A stretch of DNA of 64,000 nt from positions 1 to 64,000 of the forward strand of contig JAACJM010000143.1 in the NCBI GenBank assembly GCA_013368315.1. Reading direction: 5' to 3'. Positions 10,009 to 21,913 of the stretch are shown here, piece after piece. The stretch comes from Tetrapyrgos nigripes (taxonomy: Eukaryota; Basidiomycota; Agaricomycetes; Agaricales; Campanellaceae). Each line of letters opens with the position of its first letter. Position 1 is the first letter of the stretch. Both the position numbers and the translations under genes were made by a program. The notes beneath the pieces are model-generated. The model saw nothing but the letters and a program-made list of their open reading frames with translations. It ran no database searches and was not told the DNA's origin.

Positions 10009-11200
10009 TCCACGCAACATGGTTAGGGGGATACCTCTTCTGGGGAATGCTTTGCAGCTCCCTACGGTGAAGCCATGGCATACAATGGAGAAATGTAAGA
10101 AGATTTTCGGTAAGTCCAGTTCTGTCTCAATCCTTTCCATTTCCAGCCTTATGTATTGCGCAGGTCCTATGGTGTATCTGAATATGGCTGGTCAACCAAT
10201 GATCATTCTGAATGCCAAGAAAGTTGCAGAAGATTTACTCATACAATGCACTGCAAAATATTCTCCTTGTCCTTTTAACGATCTCCTCCCTAGGTACTCA
10301 TATATCTCTTACTCCATCGTTCGTTATATCAAGCCCTTACAAGTCTCATATTCTTACAAGTTTCTTCTTCAATTGTACTTAGAGTATATATACATGTTTC
10401 TATGTATCTATTCCTTAGTCGAATCAACGCTTCTTTTCATTGTTCTATAGTCGTCGCCTGAGGCATCCTTAACCCTCACAGTCCTCATTTCATTGTTGCA
10501 AACATACTGACAGGAGGCCTCATCATTACTTTTCAGTTTGGCGGGGAAAGGTCTGCACTTATCCTGGTGATAGTTGCCCTGCTGATGGCGGACGAACATG
10601 TTCGGTCCATCCTCTATCAGATTCAGAAAAATGCGCCGTGCTAGTGATCTCGCTTTGGGTCTAAAAAATACAGTCAACTATCATTCTATACAGCGCAATG
10701 AAGCCGTATTCTTAGCCCACAGTCTACTCAGCGATCACGACAACTGGAGGTCTCATATGAAAAGGTGAGTGCAGACTGTCAGTTCTTTCTTCCCGTGCAA
10801 CGAAAGACTGATTATTGGATCCTACTCAGAGCATCCTCTTCGATAGCTCTATCCTTGATATAGGCTCATTTATATTACTTTCATACTGGAGTTCGGATGG
10901 TTTGGACGTCGCGATGTGCAATCCTGACCTGATATTGGCTGGCATAGCTACGTTATATCAGGGTTGTGATTCTGGGGATATTTTGCTGGTGGAAACTTAT
11001 TCAGTTCCCAAAGCGACTCAGACACTCATGGGAGTATAATGAAAGTCTCCTGAGGTACGTCCACTCCCTTGACGATCCTGGGGTCCGCCAGACAGATTTC
11101 CAGCGGCCGTCATTGATGGGGGAGGACAGAAAGATGGGGAAGTTGGACAGAAGGTCTGGAGGGAACGATGTTGCTGTGTACTAAACGGCACTGGAGCAGT
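10009..11200 (+). pseudogene. Decayed cytochrome P450 gene (N-terminal half)
   Basis: The first exon (10009-10109) encodes the proline-rich hinge region of a microsomal fungal P450 (RGIPLLGNALQLPTVKPW). A GT-AG intron (10110-10163) joins it to 10164-10293, giving GPMVYLNMAGQPMIILN and AKKVAEDLL, the usual helix A/beta-1 region of agaricomycete P450s. Further downstream, ILTGGLIITFQFGGE (about 10500-10550), a helix C/D-like piece (IQRNEAVFLAHSLLSDH, about 10690-10740) and a donor at 10765 keep the family's order, but they sit in different frames with stops between them. Sequence from 10930 to 11035 (LVETYS...) still resembles the F-helix region. The heme-binding FXXGXXXCXG and the ExxR motif are absent, so the gene is truncated and frameshifted. 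Confidence 0.72.
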
Positions 11201-11892
11201 TCTATAGCAACATCTTGTGAGTTTTCCGGTTCAAGGGGAGAAAACTCGATTCAAACACCTACGGGACGGTGAACCCGGGCCAGTGTGTCTGCAACCCATC
11301 AAAAAAGATTACAGGAGACATCTCAGAGCGTTCCAAAAGGCGAAAAGACATGACGCAGTGGATGGTGCATGGTGGTTTGAAGCCAAAGCGTTAAGCGACG
11401 GATGACGTTGGTAAGTATACATACGAAAAAGGAAATATTCGCAGCACATGATAGCGTCGCGTCGCATGAAGAACGCGTCGATTCAGCGGGGTCCTCAAGT
11501 GGAGGACTACTAGGACAAGTATATGGAAGTGTGAAACCAATAATACATAGAGTAAACTACAACAGCATACGTGTACAGGCATACGTAGACGCAGGTACCT
11601 TTGCTCTGCTTTTCACTATGTACATATACGTAGTTTCCCTTTTACTTCACCATACACACGACCCCCTCCGACTCAAGAAAGTGCGAGAATTGCGCCGACA
11701 TCTTCAGGTTCAGCAGGTGTGCTGGGCGCACGCCACAAACTCAACTAATAAAAGCGGAAAGCAATCAGTATAGCTTTGTGAGCTTTACAGCCAATCAGGA
11801 ACTTATAAACCCCAAACCCTACTGGATAAATCTTTACGACTCGCTCTTTCAAGTGGATACTTACATGTACGTGTCCTTGTTAAGTCCGATGG
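11201..11892. other. Intergenic between the P450 remnant and the DUF6534 gene
   Basis: Domain-less open frames occur on both strands (for example 11402-11773 plus). Nothing was recognised. Confidence 0.3.
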
Positions 11893-13892
11893 CTAAGCAA
11901 CAGTGACCTCCCTTTGCAGCGTAACTACGACGGACGGTGACTGAGTAGAAGGTCATTCAGCCAGGTTTATCCGGACTGGAGTTCAATAGAAATTGAAGTA
12001 CTTACTACTCGATGACCATGTCCTTCCTCCAACTCAAAAGCTTCAGGAATGTCTTTCAGCACTCCTGGGATATATTCCAAATCATCGTTCTGCTTCCTGC
12101 TGTTATTGGCCAGGTTGAGTGAGCTGTTGGTTTGTGTATTCGGCGAATATGAACTCTGCGACGAGAACGTATGACTTTTCCGGGAGAATTTCTTGCGCAG
12201 CGTTTTCCTCGAGTGAAGCCTATGATAAATGATCAGCTAGAGCATGCAGGAAACAGAATCAGAGGTTCCCGAAGACTTGCATTGAAAGAACACTGAGGAT
12301 ATAAACTGCAAAAATGGCATGAGCATATCTGTACGAGGATAAGTAGATTCGAGATACTTGCCTTGTCCAATCATATTCGTAGGAATTTCACTGGATAGAA
12401 AAATAAGTACACACCCGATATATATATATATGAGAGGGCTACTCACAACAGCATCGTTGTTGGGCGGTACAGATACTATGGCGTGAGCTCGAAATCAGCA
12501 CATTAGCACCATCGGAAGAAGTCTAAGATACATACCAACGCAAGTGCCAATGCCGCCAGAGCACTGCTGATGATGCCTCGATTCAAGGCCTCAATCAATA
12601 GTCGAGTTATCAATGAATCTGTCGCTCGTATGCCTGAGCGACTGAGATGTAAAAGAAAACATAGTTCTGCGGTAATGAGAATGTCATTGGCTACGCTCAA
12701 GGCTTCTTGTCCGATAATTATTTTCTGCTCAAATTGAAGGTCAGCCTGAATAGATACTGCGGAGTCAATCAAAGAATATGACTTGCCTTGACGGTGAAGA
12801 TACTGCTCAAGTGTCCATCTACAGCAACGCGAGCGAGAGCGACTGATGCGAATTGCGGAAGGATTGTTAGTGAAGAAAGTCATACTGAGCAGCAATACTC
12901 ACGCATCCCAAGGCCTACAACGTTTTACTTTATCAGAGACGGAGTACATACGCATAGCAATTGACTCGAAGACGCACTGAATTGAGCGACTGCGATGAAA
13001 ATCTGAATGAAATGATCGATAGTAGAGTGATCATTTGTGAGTGGAAGTAGGCAAAGATGACATGATAAATGGACTTACTATTGGCGCAGTCAGGAGGAGT
13101 CTGTACTTGGATACTAGACAACGGTCAACACAGTCGAATCAGTATCCACGGAATTCAGAGCTCACAAATCCAGATTCTCATTCCATAGAAACTGTGAAGA
13201 TATGTAGCGGTTATAATGGATCCGGGGCTATAAAGCCTACCATTGAGTGAAGAAGGATATGAAAAACTGAAGGGGAATCATTCACTGCGCAATATGTACA
13301 TTTTTGAGGCGGACTTACGATTGTTCCCATTTGTATCACAGCAGACCTGTTCAGCAGAATGTTATAGAGGTATCCAAGGAGTATCTTCGTGAGCGAACCG
13401 ACGATAAATAATCTCTGTCGCAAACTCACGTAGGAATGAAGTCCAGCTTCAGGATTTGCCCAAACCTATCAATGAGGACCTCGTAGACCCAGGCGAAGCC
13501 AGCTACTACATGTATCGTTCCAACAGCACTTAACCCGATGAACGTTGTATGAGCTATCCCGATGAAAATTCGAATTATAAGCTCACAGGAACACGACAAT
13601 CTATAAGCAAAGTAATTACGCCATCTCGATGAGGAGTGCTAACGGACTCACACTAGCTTTGAGCACAACCGTATCGGAGCGATATTCAAGGAAGTATTGG
13701 GCGGCCATGACCTGAGGAATACGATGAGGTCATGAATCTTCTGTAGGGGACAATACAGACGAGTACTGCTCCATAAAGACTGGATGAACCAAATGTCAAC
13801 GATGGCTCAGAGTCGGTATCAGTAGAGACTCACATGAATGTGAGTAGCATGGAAATGAGCAAGCATCCGAAAGTGTTAGTGAGGAAAGACAT
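11893..13892 (-). CDS. DUF6534-type multi-pass membrane protein
   Basis: This is a multi-exon minus-strand gene. The first exon (13892-13834) starts ATG TCT TTC and gives TFGCLLISMLLTFILYGAVL, the typical first transmembrane helix of this basidiomycete family. Later exons give QYFLEYRSDTVV, AHTTFIGLSAVGTIHVV and the family's most conserved block at about 12560-12740 (GQEALSVANDILITAELCF and SRSGIRATDSLITRLLIEA). A hydrophilic tail (TLRKKFSRKSHTFSS) follows, and the last exon ends EVTVA-stop at 11895-11893 after a GTAAGT donor at about 12006. These features fit seven-helix integral membrane proteins of unknown function that are expanded in Agaricomycetes. At least nine short introns are needed. 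I resolved only some junctions, but no stop has to be bypassed in the segments I joined. A role in sensing is often guessed but not shown. Confidence 0.75.
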
Positions 13893-14262
13893 AGTCAATC
13901 CAGTGGAATTGGGTGCTCAGTACCTATCACCAGCCTCGAGGCCTGACACTTATATGCATTGGTGGACTCGATTCCCGGTTTCGAAGATTCTTTCCCCTGT
14001 AGTTAAAACATTCTCTGCGTCTATGAGTGAATATATTTGCCGTGATGAAGTGTGAATGAAGGACATAGGATTATCCCGTTATTCAATCGAGCGGTGATTA
14101 GTATGTGAACGAACCCCCTGTGGACGCCTTGACCCCTACTGCCCCTGAGCCGTGTCACGTAATTGCTTGAAGAGAAGAACAACAATGGGCTTCTTGGGAA
14201 TATCAGAAACCAGGATGAGAACACGTAGAAGCAGAGAAGAGACCATTTTCGAACAAGAACCT
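13893..14262. promoter_or_regulatory. Upstream region of the DUF6534 gene
   Basis: This 370-bp spacer lies between the start codon of the minus-strand gene and the TIR element at 14263. No TATA box or other named motif is clear. Confidence 0.3.
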
Positions 14263-14491
14263 ACTGGGGTAAGGGGCCACTGCTTCGCATGGCAAATTAC
14301 GAGGCCCCTTGCTTGAAGTTTGGGATAGCAACGGGCGCGCAAGCTCGGTTTATGGTGGTAGTGAGTCGACACGCTGGGATGACGCCTGGTTGTCAACGTC
14401 ATTAGTCCTTAGACCCGTCTAGACCGAGCCTAGGCACTTCGGAGTGTAGATATCGGTAATAAAAAGAGATTGAACCCGTGGAAAATTTTGC

Positions 14492-14645
14492 AACTCGGCC
14501 TTTAAGAGGCCTCGTAAAAAGCTTATTGCTATCCGAACCACGAGGCGAGATATGGTCAAAATATTCGAATTGGTGTATCCAGGATTCGACCTACATACGC
14601 AAGCTCAATTGCAAGGTCATTACGAGGCCATTTAAGGCCGAGTTA
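14492..14645. repeat. 154-bp element bounded by inverted AACTCGGCC...CCTCGTAA words
   Basis: AACTCGGCCTTTAAGAGGCC (continuing TCGTAA) at the left is mirrored at the right by TTACGAGGCCATTTAAGGCC (continuing GAGTT). The same word opens the dispersed elements at 31790 and 61757, linking all three. No coding potential was seen. Confidence 0.7.
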
Positions 14646-14719
14646 ATTTCCAACGGTGTCCAAAAGTTTTCCTCGGCAAAGATCTTCGTTTGTCCATCTC
14701 CTTCCTCGGCCATCTTGTT

Positions 14720-15123
14720 CAAGGGGGTGGCGGAACGGATATCCGGCACATCACCTGGGGGGGAGGGGGGGGTCCAAGGTCCTGCTAAATTTTTTTTGGA
14801 CCTTCTCCAGGTGGGCGCCTAAGTAGGTTCCCGAGGCCGAGGGTAACATGATACCAATTTTTTCAGAGGTTTTGAAGTGTTTCCTGCTGTTTCAGAATGA
14901 GGAATGTATCAATCAATTCATTTGAAGTTGGTTTGAAGATATCTGAGGTCCTCCCTCCTCATTGTAGATAATCTGATTAGTAATTATCATACATGTGACT
15001 TTATCTATATTTTATCAGGTAACATGTGACTTTGGATTTACCATATATGGGAGGGGGGTCAGAGGGTCTTGCTAAATTTTTTTTGGAGGGGATGTATAGA
15101 ATTTCTATTCCGCCACCCCCTTG
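14720..15123. mobile_element. 404-bp hAT-like MITE with 8-bp target-site duplication
   Basis: The terminal inverted repeats CAAGGGGGTGGCGGAA and TTCCGCCACCCCCTTG are perfect over 16 bp. They are flanked by the identical octamer ATCTTGTT (14712-14719 and 15124-15131). Eight-base duplications with CA...TG ends are the hallmark of the hAT superfamily. The interior holds two copies of a GCTAAATTTTTTTTGGA word but no transposase gene. The element sits inside the 1.3-kb TIR element, so it inserted later. Confidence 0.88.
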
Positions 15124-15574
15124 ATCTTGTTGCATGTTTCCGAGATACAACCAAGTATAGCAGAGTGTAGTTAGCGGAGGATATCAGTATCAACGGCCTT
15201 CAGGTCTTTTACAGTATAAAAAGATGGCCTTTTGAAGAAACATACTCTCTTTGATATAAAAAAAATCATAAATACAACTGAGTACAAATATATCCTTTAT
15301 GAATAATACTTTGTCTTCACAATACTAGAATCTCCATTGATACCCTGTCTTCGTTGCTCGTATCACAGTCCAGCGAAAATCACCGTACACTGCGCCGTAT
15401 TAGGTCAGCGCCACATTCTCAGGTCTCCAGTCTCTGAGGTTCAGCGGGCCCTTCAGCTTGAGCATGTCAAACGAAGTAGTAAGTGTAGTCTTGGACAACG
15501 AACGGGGCTTCCTTGCCATTTTACTTTTGGGGAATCGTAGCTTGCCATGCGCGGCAGTGGCGTCTTTCCCCAGT

Positions 15575-17630
15575 AAGCCAATAACCTGCCTTATCTATTG
15601 ACGATGATTGATGGCCGTGTTCTGGTTGACAGTCTTATAGGAGCAATGAGCGTCATTAGTGTTGTACGTGAGGTGTCCGGCGGTCTGAATGTGAAGGACC
15701 CCTGTCTATTGGGAAGAACGTAGGGATCTTGCAATTGGAGGAATGGAAATCGGTCTTTTTTTGACCCAGTGGTTGCTTGTCAAACTGCTAGTACCTGACA
15801 AGACGTGATTAGTGCCTCCAGAACATCCGAGGCAACTGATCTGAATGAATATAGGAGGATGTAGAGGTTGATTAGCTTGCTAAAGATGACCCAGGAATTA
15901 GCTTCGAGACCCAGGCATTGCAAGTGCCTGATGCGGGCTTCACGGTACCTTCTAGCTTCCGAGGATACTTAGATGTATACTACAAGCTCGAAAGGGTCTT
16001 TCCACCCAATATTTTTGGGAGACTTACTCAGGATACGGCTTATGCTACGGTCTTTCCGCCAGGCGCCATTGATGATCCGCACAAATGCTATAATCCGCCA
16101 TTTCACGTACTTACATACCGACGGAATGGTTCAGCCTGAGTCTCCTACTTGCCGGCCATCCTTCGTATTGCGCTTGGACCTCAAGAATCTGCGGTGTGGA
16201 CTGATATTATTGCACAGGACCACTCCTATACTTCCGAAGGATATTTGGAATTTCTATCTTGACGGTGGATCAAGGGGTGGGAAGCGGTTGGGGTGCTAAA
16301 AGTCTGCATCGGCGTATATTATAGGCATTCTGGGAAACGCTCAGACTGTGTCCATTGACAGCCACAGGACTCTTCAGTTGAGAAAATTATTTGTTGCGCC
16401 GGTACAATGACCACAAGATGTTAGAGGGAAAGGCATAAAGAGAATTGAAGAAAAGTTGGTGACTGATTCATTTTCTGTAGGGTTAGTATACATGCTAGTA
16501 CTTACACAACAGCAGCACAGATTCATGAGGGACGAGTTAACTTACAACGACCTGCTAGCATTTCTCGCAGAAACATCTCCATTTCCTTGGCTATCTCACT
16601 ATCACCGCATGTTCCCGAGATAAGATCCTACGTCGAGGTTTAAATCCCTCGTCCCCCCGACTGCGGGCTTGAGCTAACGACCCTCATTGAGGGTGTCCTT
16701 GTTGTCTAGAAAAATGGCTATCCAAACGCTCTTCCAAAAAAAAAGGGATAAGATCCTACACAATCCCCATTTGTGGTTCCAAGTACAATGTCAATCCAGC
16801 CCCGATCCCAAGGGGGCCGGAAAATTTAGCCGAGTGATATAGGGCTGGTCCGTGGTTCGGACCAAAATCCTCTTAAAAAATTTTCTTATATGGGAAAATT
16901 TTTAGTGTTTTGGTGTCACTTTTGGTACATTTTAAGGTAGTTTAGGACAAATAATACGCCCGAGAGTGAGACTTGGTTACTCCTTGCCACGTCAAACGAC
17001 TCCCGAAGACATGTCGAAGCTTCCACCAGTGAAAAACGTACAGATATTTAATTCGCTCTGCCGATTCTCATTTTACTTTCATAGAGGTCATCACCAATAT
17101 GGAGCCTGAGAGGAACAGGTTTGGTCAGTATGAACTTCCATTCACCCAAGACGAGACACAAGTTGGCAGGAGAACCTGTAGGGTGAGGAAAATAGCGAAC
17201 CTACTTTAAGTGTTAATGAAGCAGCAACTAATCAGCGTAGGGTGACCAGTCAATGGAGCTCACCAAGTAGAATGTTGAGGAGAAAGCTTGTAGAGCTTAG
17301 ATGTGAATTGCTTGGAGAGCAGATAGAACTAGATATTGTTCTGTAGTAAATATGACTTTACATAGAGCTTTTATACTAGATAAAGAGCATGTAATTACTA
17401 ATATCTACAGAGACTAAGAGAATACTGCCATTCAACTGCCATTGGCCATATTGCTATCTACAGAGATATCACTATATACTAAGAGATAAGAGTAATGTCT
17501 GGAGAATGTCCTGGAGGACTAGCCATACTTATAGCTACATAGAAGTTTCATAATAACTCCATATAGAATCATAGTTACTATACATGGAAGGTATATATTT
17601 CAACAACTTTGCATTTGTGGGGAAACAATA
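15575..17630. other. Repeat-rich region with possible short coding remnants
   Basis: A 73-residue open frame at 15918-16139 (ending FHVLTYRRNGSA) has good amino-acid composition but no family I know. At about 16600-16700 the minus strand shows an A-box-like TTAGCTCAAGCCCG and a nearby GGATTTAAACC, possibly a tRNA-derived SINE scrap. At about 16846 a word of the GGTC...CTTAAAAAATTTT type begins that recurs at 17.9, 21.1 and 21.7 kb. No intact gene was seen. Confidence 0.35.
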
Positions 17631-17835
17631 GACAAAGAAGAGGCCTCAAAACCTGAAAATCGTATCATTACTTGTCAGAAGAAAGGATGCAAGCCTAGAT
17701 TTGTGAGTTTTTGCAACTTACAGTACATTCTACTAATATACTGACAAGTTGATATGACCTAGTACTATATGGATTGTGTAGGCCTTGGATATCCCTCTAA
17801 CAGATGGGAATGCGAGGCTTGTACAAGTGAGAAAC
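17631..17835 (+). pseudogene. Zinc-finger-like fragment of a probable DNA transposase
   Basis: Exon-like pieces read CQKKGCKPRF (about 17674-17705) and, after a possible intron, YYMDCVGLGYPSNRWECEAC (about 17762-17822). The pattern C-X4-C...C-V-G-L...W-X-C-X2-C resembles the C-terminal cysteine cluster seen in some agaricomycete transposases. The rest of the gene could not be traced. Coding-like text near 17280-17345 (RMLRRKLVELRCELLG) may belong to the same element. Confidence 0.3.
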
Positions 17836-18089
17836 ACACTTGACAGTAGTGGGAGGGTCAAAGTGATCACCTGTCATGGCTGGATGACACAGCTTAGGAT
17901 TTCAAATTATTTCCTTATATAGTAATATTCACATGAGGTGGTTGGTTGGTCCAGGTGTCTGAGGCCTGAAAAAAATTTCCAGCCTTATATCCTTAATAAC
18001 TGGCAAAAGGCTGGTGGGGCAGCCAGCAAAGCCCACTACCCACATGCTGGTGGGCAGCTGGCTCTCTGAGTCCACACCCTCCATGCATC

Positions 18090-18210
18090 CACTGAAAGGA
18101 ATTTCTCAAGTACTCTTGATTATGTACATGCCTTTACTTTAAATTCACTGTGAAACTAGGATTTGCCAAGTACTCTCAATTATGTACATGCCTTCAATTT
18201 AAATATATCC
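18090..18210. repeat. Local direct duplication of about 62 bp
   Basis: The block containing CAAGTACTCTTGATTATGTA and CATGCCTTTACTTTAAAT is followed by a diverged second copy (CAAGTACTCTCAATTATGTA, CATGCCTTCAATTTAAAT). Confidence 0.7.
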
Positions 18211-18307
18211 GCATCATAGACTCATTCATTTGCATCACAACCAAAAGTCTCTGATATTTCCTGCAACTGGACTTCTCCTCTAGCCAGGTCTGGTACTCCT
18301 AAGTGAC

Positions 18308-18990
18308 TTAAGAAATCAATCTGCACACATCTAGTCCACAACCCTTTACCATTGGGCTCCATCCTTCTGGAAACCTAAGTAGACAGCAATTAATGGATAG
18401 CAATGGGCTTATCTGGCTGAGAACACACACCTCAATCAGAAGCGGCAGCGAGTCCACCCAATGACAAACACTTATGTTTTGAAGGACCGTGTTGACACAG
18501 AGGAGTGTCTCATACCAAAAGGACTCATTCATATGCTGCATGTCACTTAACGACAATTCCTTGGTGAGTTCGAGCAGGGGTACCAGTTTCGAGTAGGAGA
18601 AACAATAGAAGGAGAGGAGAAGATGGGAAAAATTCTCCAACTCTATGAAGGTGCTCCTTAATGTCAACCTGTTTCGATGCTGAGTGGAAGGAAAAATGGC
18701 TGTTGGAGTGTGAAAAGCGGCTTGAATGCTGCCATGTCCTTAATCATTTCTGGTGTGGAAAAATGTCCACTTACCCACTATTGTAGCGGGAATTTTTTTT
18801 TGCCTCCCCCTTGCCTGATCCAGCTCTTTTGACCTATTGATACTCTCTTCAAATTCACAACAAAATCAGCATGCTGACCAAATATGTGAGGTTGTAGAAT
18901 TCTCCTCTTTACACTTACCTGTATCCTGTGTGGTGGAAAGGCTTGGGGCAGATCTACTACAGACTTGGGAGCCATAAGCTCATCTTCCTC
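18308..18990 (-). pseudogene. Unrecognised minus-strand coding-like fragments
   Basis: A piece beginning ATGGCTCCCAAGTCTGTAG (about 18975) reads MAPKSVVDLPQAFPPHRIQ and ends at a good GTAAGT donor. Further on, a 119-residue frame (18667-18308) reads helical text (ELENFSHLL, LVPLLELTKELSLSD). Splice signals and composition suggest a gene, but I do not know the family and cannot join the pieces. It could equally be transposon debris. Confidence 0.25.
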
Positions 18991-19188
18991 TGAGCCATCC
19001 TGGGAACAATGATGTACTTAGGCTCTGGACCCCCGGCATATCAGCTCTTGGTCCTAGTCTGGGTAATAGACTCCTCCTCCTCCATGATTCTACCCTACAT
19101 ATACAGCTGTATCCATGCAGGCCATGATTACCTGTTTTCTAATTACTGTCCACACATTTCATACAAGCAGATCTCTATAACCACGTTC

Positions 19189-19300
19189 CATTATTGAAAA
19201 GAAGAAATAGTTATAAGATAGTGGCTTGATGACATTACAGCTCATTATTGAAAAGAAGAAATAGTTATAAGATAGTGGCTTGATGACATTACAGCTCATT
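19189..19300. repeat. Tandem duplication, 54-bp unit, two copies
   Basis: The 54-bp unit starting CATTATTGAAAAGAAGAAAT is repeated perfectly at 19189 and 19243, and a third copy begins (CATTAT). The minus-strand frame across it simply repeats the same 18 residues. Perfect identity implies a recent event. Confidence 0.92.
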
Positions 19301-21913
19301 ATAATGTGGGGCTGGGCTGATGGGCGTCGGATGGCATGACATGGCAAAACAGTAGGCCCAGATCCTTTCTCTACCACCACTACCACTGCGAGGTGAGGAA
19401 TTTTGTGGTGAGGTGCACAGCTGTTCTTTCCTGCTGTAGGCTATCTTCTATACCACCACTGCCATGCAAATGGCTAGTGTTGCAGGTCGTGGCTTCACTA
19501 ATGCGACTACTGTCCCAGGGTTTGGTGACATCTCATCAGCCCAGCAGTCTTTTTCCTTTCAAACATCCTGGACTGTCCCCATCAGGAAAAGCCTCATATA
19601 CAAATTCATGCAAAAAGTAGATGGAATATGCAAAAGACATATGCATGAGTTATACAGAATGATGTGTGAGTTTGACATTGCTCATGCTTATTGTTGTAGT
19701 GATTGCGCATAATCTATTCAAGTTATAATGCAGAAACACTTGTCATTGGATGTGGCTAAGGGCTACAAGAAAGACAATACTATACATATGACAGAAGACG
19801 ACGAGATTTTACATGACAGTAACACAACAGACGATGAGACTCAACATGACAGCAATACAACAGCCACAACCTATACACACTGTTCTGCTCAAGCCTGCAT
19901 ATAGGCAGCACCATTAGCTGAAGGAAAGAATAGATCAGGTGATGCAGACATACCTGGGCGTTGTTGGCCATGAGCCAAATGCTGATGATAAAACCACCTT
20001 GTACAATGTAGCTATCAGTCAGCATCAATACGCAAAAGATTCAAAAAAAGACATACCTGAGCAGAGCATTCATGGCATCACTGAATGTTGACAAGTCTTG
20101 AACAAAAAAGAAAGAGCATACCTGGTAAGAGTATTTGAATGATGACTCCAGGACCATATAGGGAACTTTGAAGGTGAGAGGGTCCAGACATTACAACAGA
20201 GGGAAACCTGGCAGGATAGTTGATCTCCAAGGAAAGTAGGCAGGTGGCGATGACATATGAGTGCTATAGCAACCAAACACTACAATGGAGGGGAACCTGA
20301 AAAAGGAATGATTCAAGCTTCAAACAAAGTAGGCAGGGGCAACAACATACAAGTACTAAAGGGACTCTTGCATGTGCCTTACATCCTGGTAATGGAAGTA
20401 ACTAATAGGTATGATCACTAAGCATAAGAAGAAAATGAGAGACCAAAAGACAGTGGGTGGATGATGGAAGTAAAGCACTCACTGAGAACATGGTTGTTAA
20501 TGGGTGGATCAGAGTAAAAGGTTGGCAGTCAGCAGTTGAGTTCTTGGTGATACAGGGATGACTATGAGCGCTGAGATTGCACAAAAGTCTCAGTTGTTGA
20601 TAAAGAACGGTGAATGTTTTCTCTAGCTGTCAACTGGCATGTAAGGCATGCTGAGAGATGAGGAATGTGAAGGGAACCTTGAACTTGCAATTTGCTGCTT
20701 GCAAGTGGAGAGAAACAAGTCAACATAGTCTTGTGACCATGTTTGTTGACAAGCCTATTGACAGCAACTGTACAGTTCTCAGCAGAGTTTCAATTACTCT
20801 ATTTGGAAGACTTTGTGGACATTCCTTCTTTGGGTTAGGGTTAAGCTACTGTGCAAATGAAGAACTGATGCTCCTCCTCTGTCTGTCCATGTGTGCATGT
20901 GTCATTCACTCAACTGGCCTTTTTTTGTCACTTGTCTACTGGGATACTTTAACCATCTGATGTGTCCATGCTTTTCTTTTCTGTGCCCTACCCTTGCCCT
21001 ACATCTTACCTCTATCATGTAGAGAATCTCAGTCAAGGGGGGCAGGCCATGGTTCCATGACATAGGGCTGGATGGTCAGTCAGGTGATCAGTCCTTAAAA
21101 AATTTTAGGCACTTTTTTTTGAGTGTATTCCAGCCTCCAGCTGGTCAATTTGAAGCATTCTGAGTCATTTTCCACAATAATCATTGAAGGTAAGGTTGCA
21201 GTACCCCTGTGCCTCATATAACTGGGGTGAGTGCACATATTATTCTTGGGCATTTTTTGCTCAGGTCTTCAGTTATTACTATTCTGCAATCCTGATGACC
21301 CATTCATCATAAATTGTTGAGATACTGGATATGCCAATGGACCAATAAACAAGACACCTGAATGTGTCTATCCAGGCACATAGCTAATTGGGTTTGCAAA
21401 GCCTGCAGAGCCCAATGAAGTTCAAGGTATTGATATACAATATAGATACATAGATAACAACACATCTTACTTATATGATGCTACTCTGATTTGGGTATAT
21501 ATCGGTTGATGGTCATGGTGATTCAAGCCAAAGTTGTAATAATTACAAGGCTTCACTCTGGCTTCCTAGTAGTGGCAGGAGAAGAGGGGTCAGCCAAATA
21601 CTTTTCCTAAAAGGGAATGATTGGACCAAAAAAGGCAATTGGAAACACATTTATAGAGTTTGACATGCTGCTAGCACATGGGAATTACTAAATTAGGTAA
21701 AATTACATAAGTGCTTGGTTGGTTGGTTGGTCAGCCAGTCAGGCCTTTAAAAAAATTGAACCTATGTCTTTAAGAAAAAATCTGCCCCCCTTCCCCCCTT
21801 TATCTCAGTCTAAACTAGCTATGTATACATATACTACACAGGCCATGTTATGCTTAGAGAGGTACCTTGTGCAATACACCGATACGCAGCTTGTAAAGAG
21901 CTACAGTCAAACA
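19301..21913. other. AT-rich region without a recognisable gene
   Basis: Open frames up to 100 residues on both strands have no domains. The words at about 21065-21110 (GGTCAGTCAGGTGATCAGTC then CTTAAAAAATTTT) and 21715-21765 (TTGGTTGGTCAGCCAGTCAG then CCTTTAAAAAAATT) are related to each other and to 16846 and 17934. This suggests repeated ends of an old element family. Confidence 0.35.

Larger units (their letters stand above)
14263..15574. mobile_element. 1.3-kb non-autonomous TIR element with a conserved terminal hairpin
   Basis: The left end ACTGGGGTAAGGGGCCACTG and the reverse complement of the right end ACTGGGGAAAGACGCCACTG match over about 40 positions with few changes, including TGCNNCGCATGGCAA. 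If the repeat is read as CTGGGG...CCCCAG, both sides are flanked by TA, like a Tc1/mariner target duplication. Each end contains the hairpin GCCA-TGC/GCA-TGGC with one bulged base (14276-14293 and 15544-15561). Inside lie a 154-bp palindromic repeat (14492-14645) and a hAT-like MITE (14720-15123). No transposase is present; open frames inside are not recognisable. Confidence 0.65.

Noticed and set aside
16590..16720. Possible tRNA gene
   Set aside because: A- and B-box-like words exist on the minus strand, but the arms do not pair into a cloverleaf. At most a SINE scrap.
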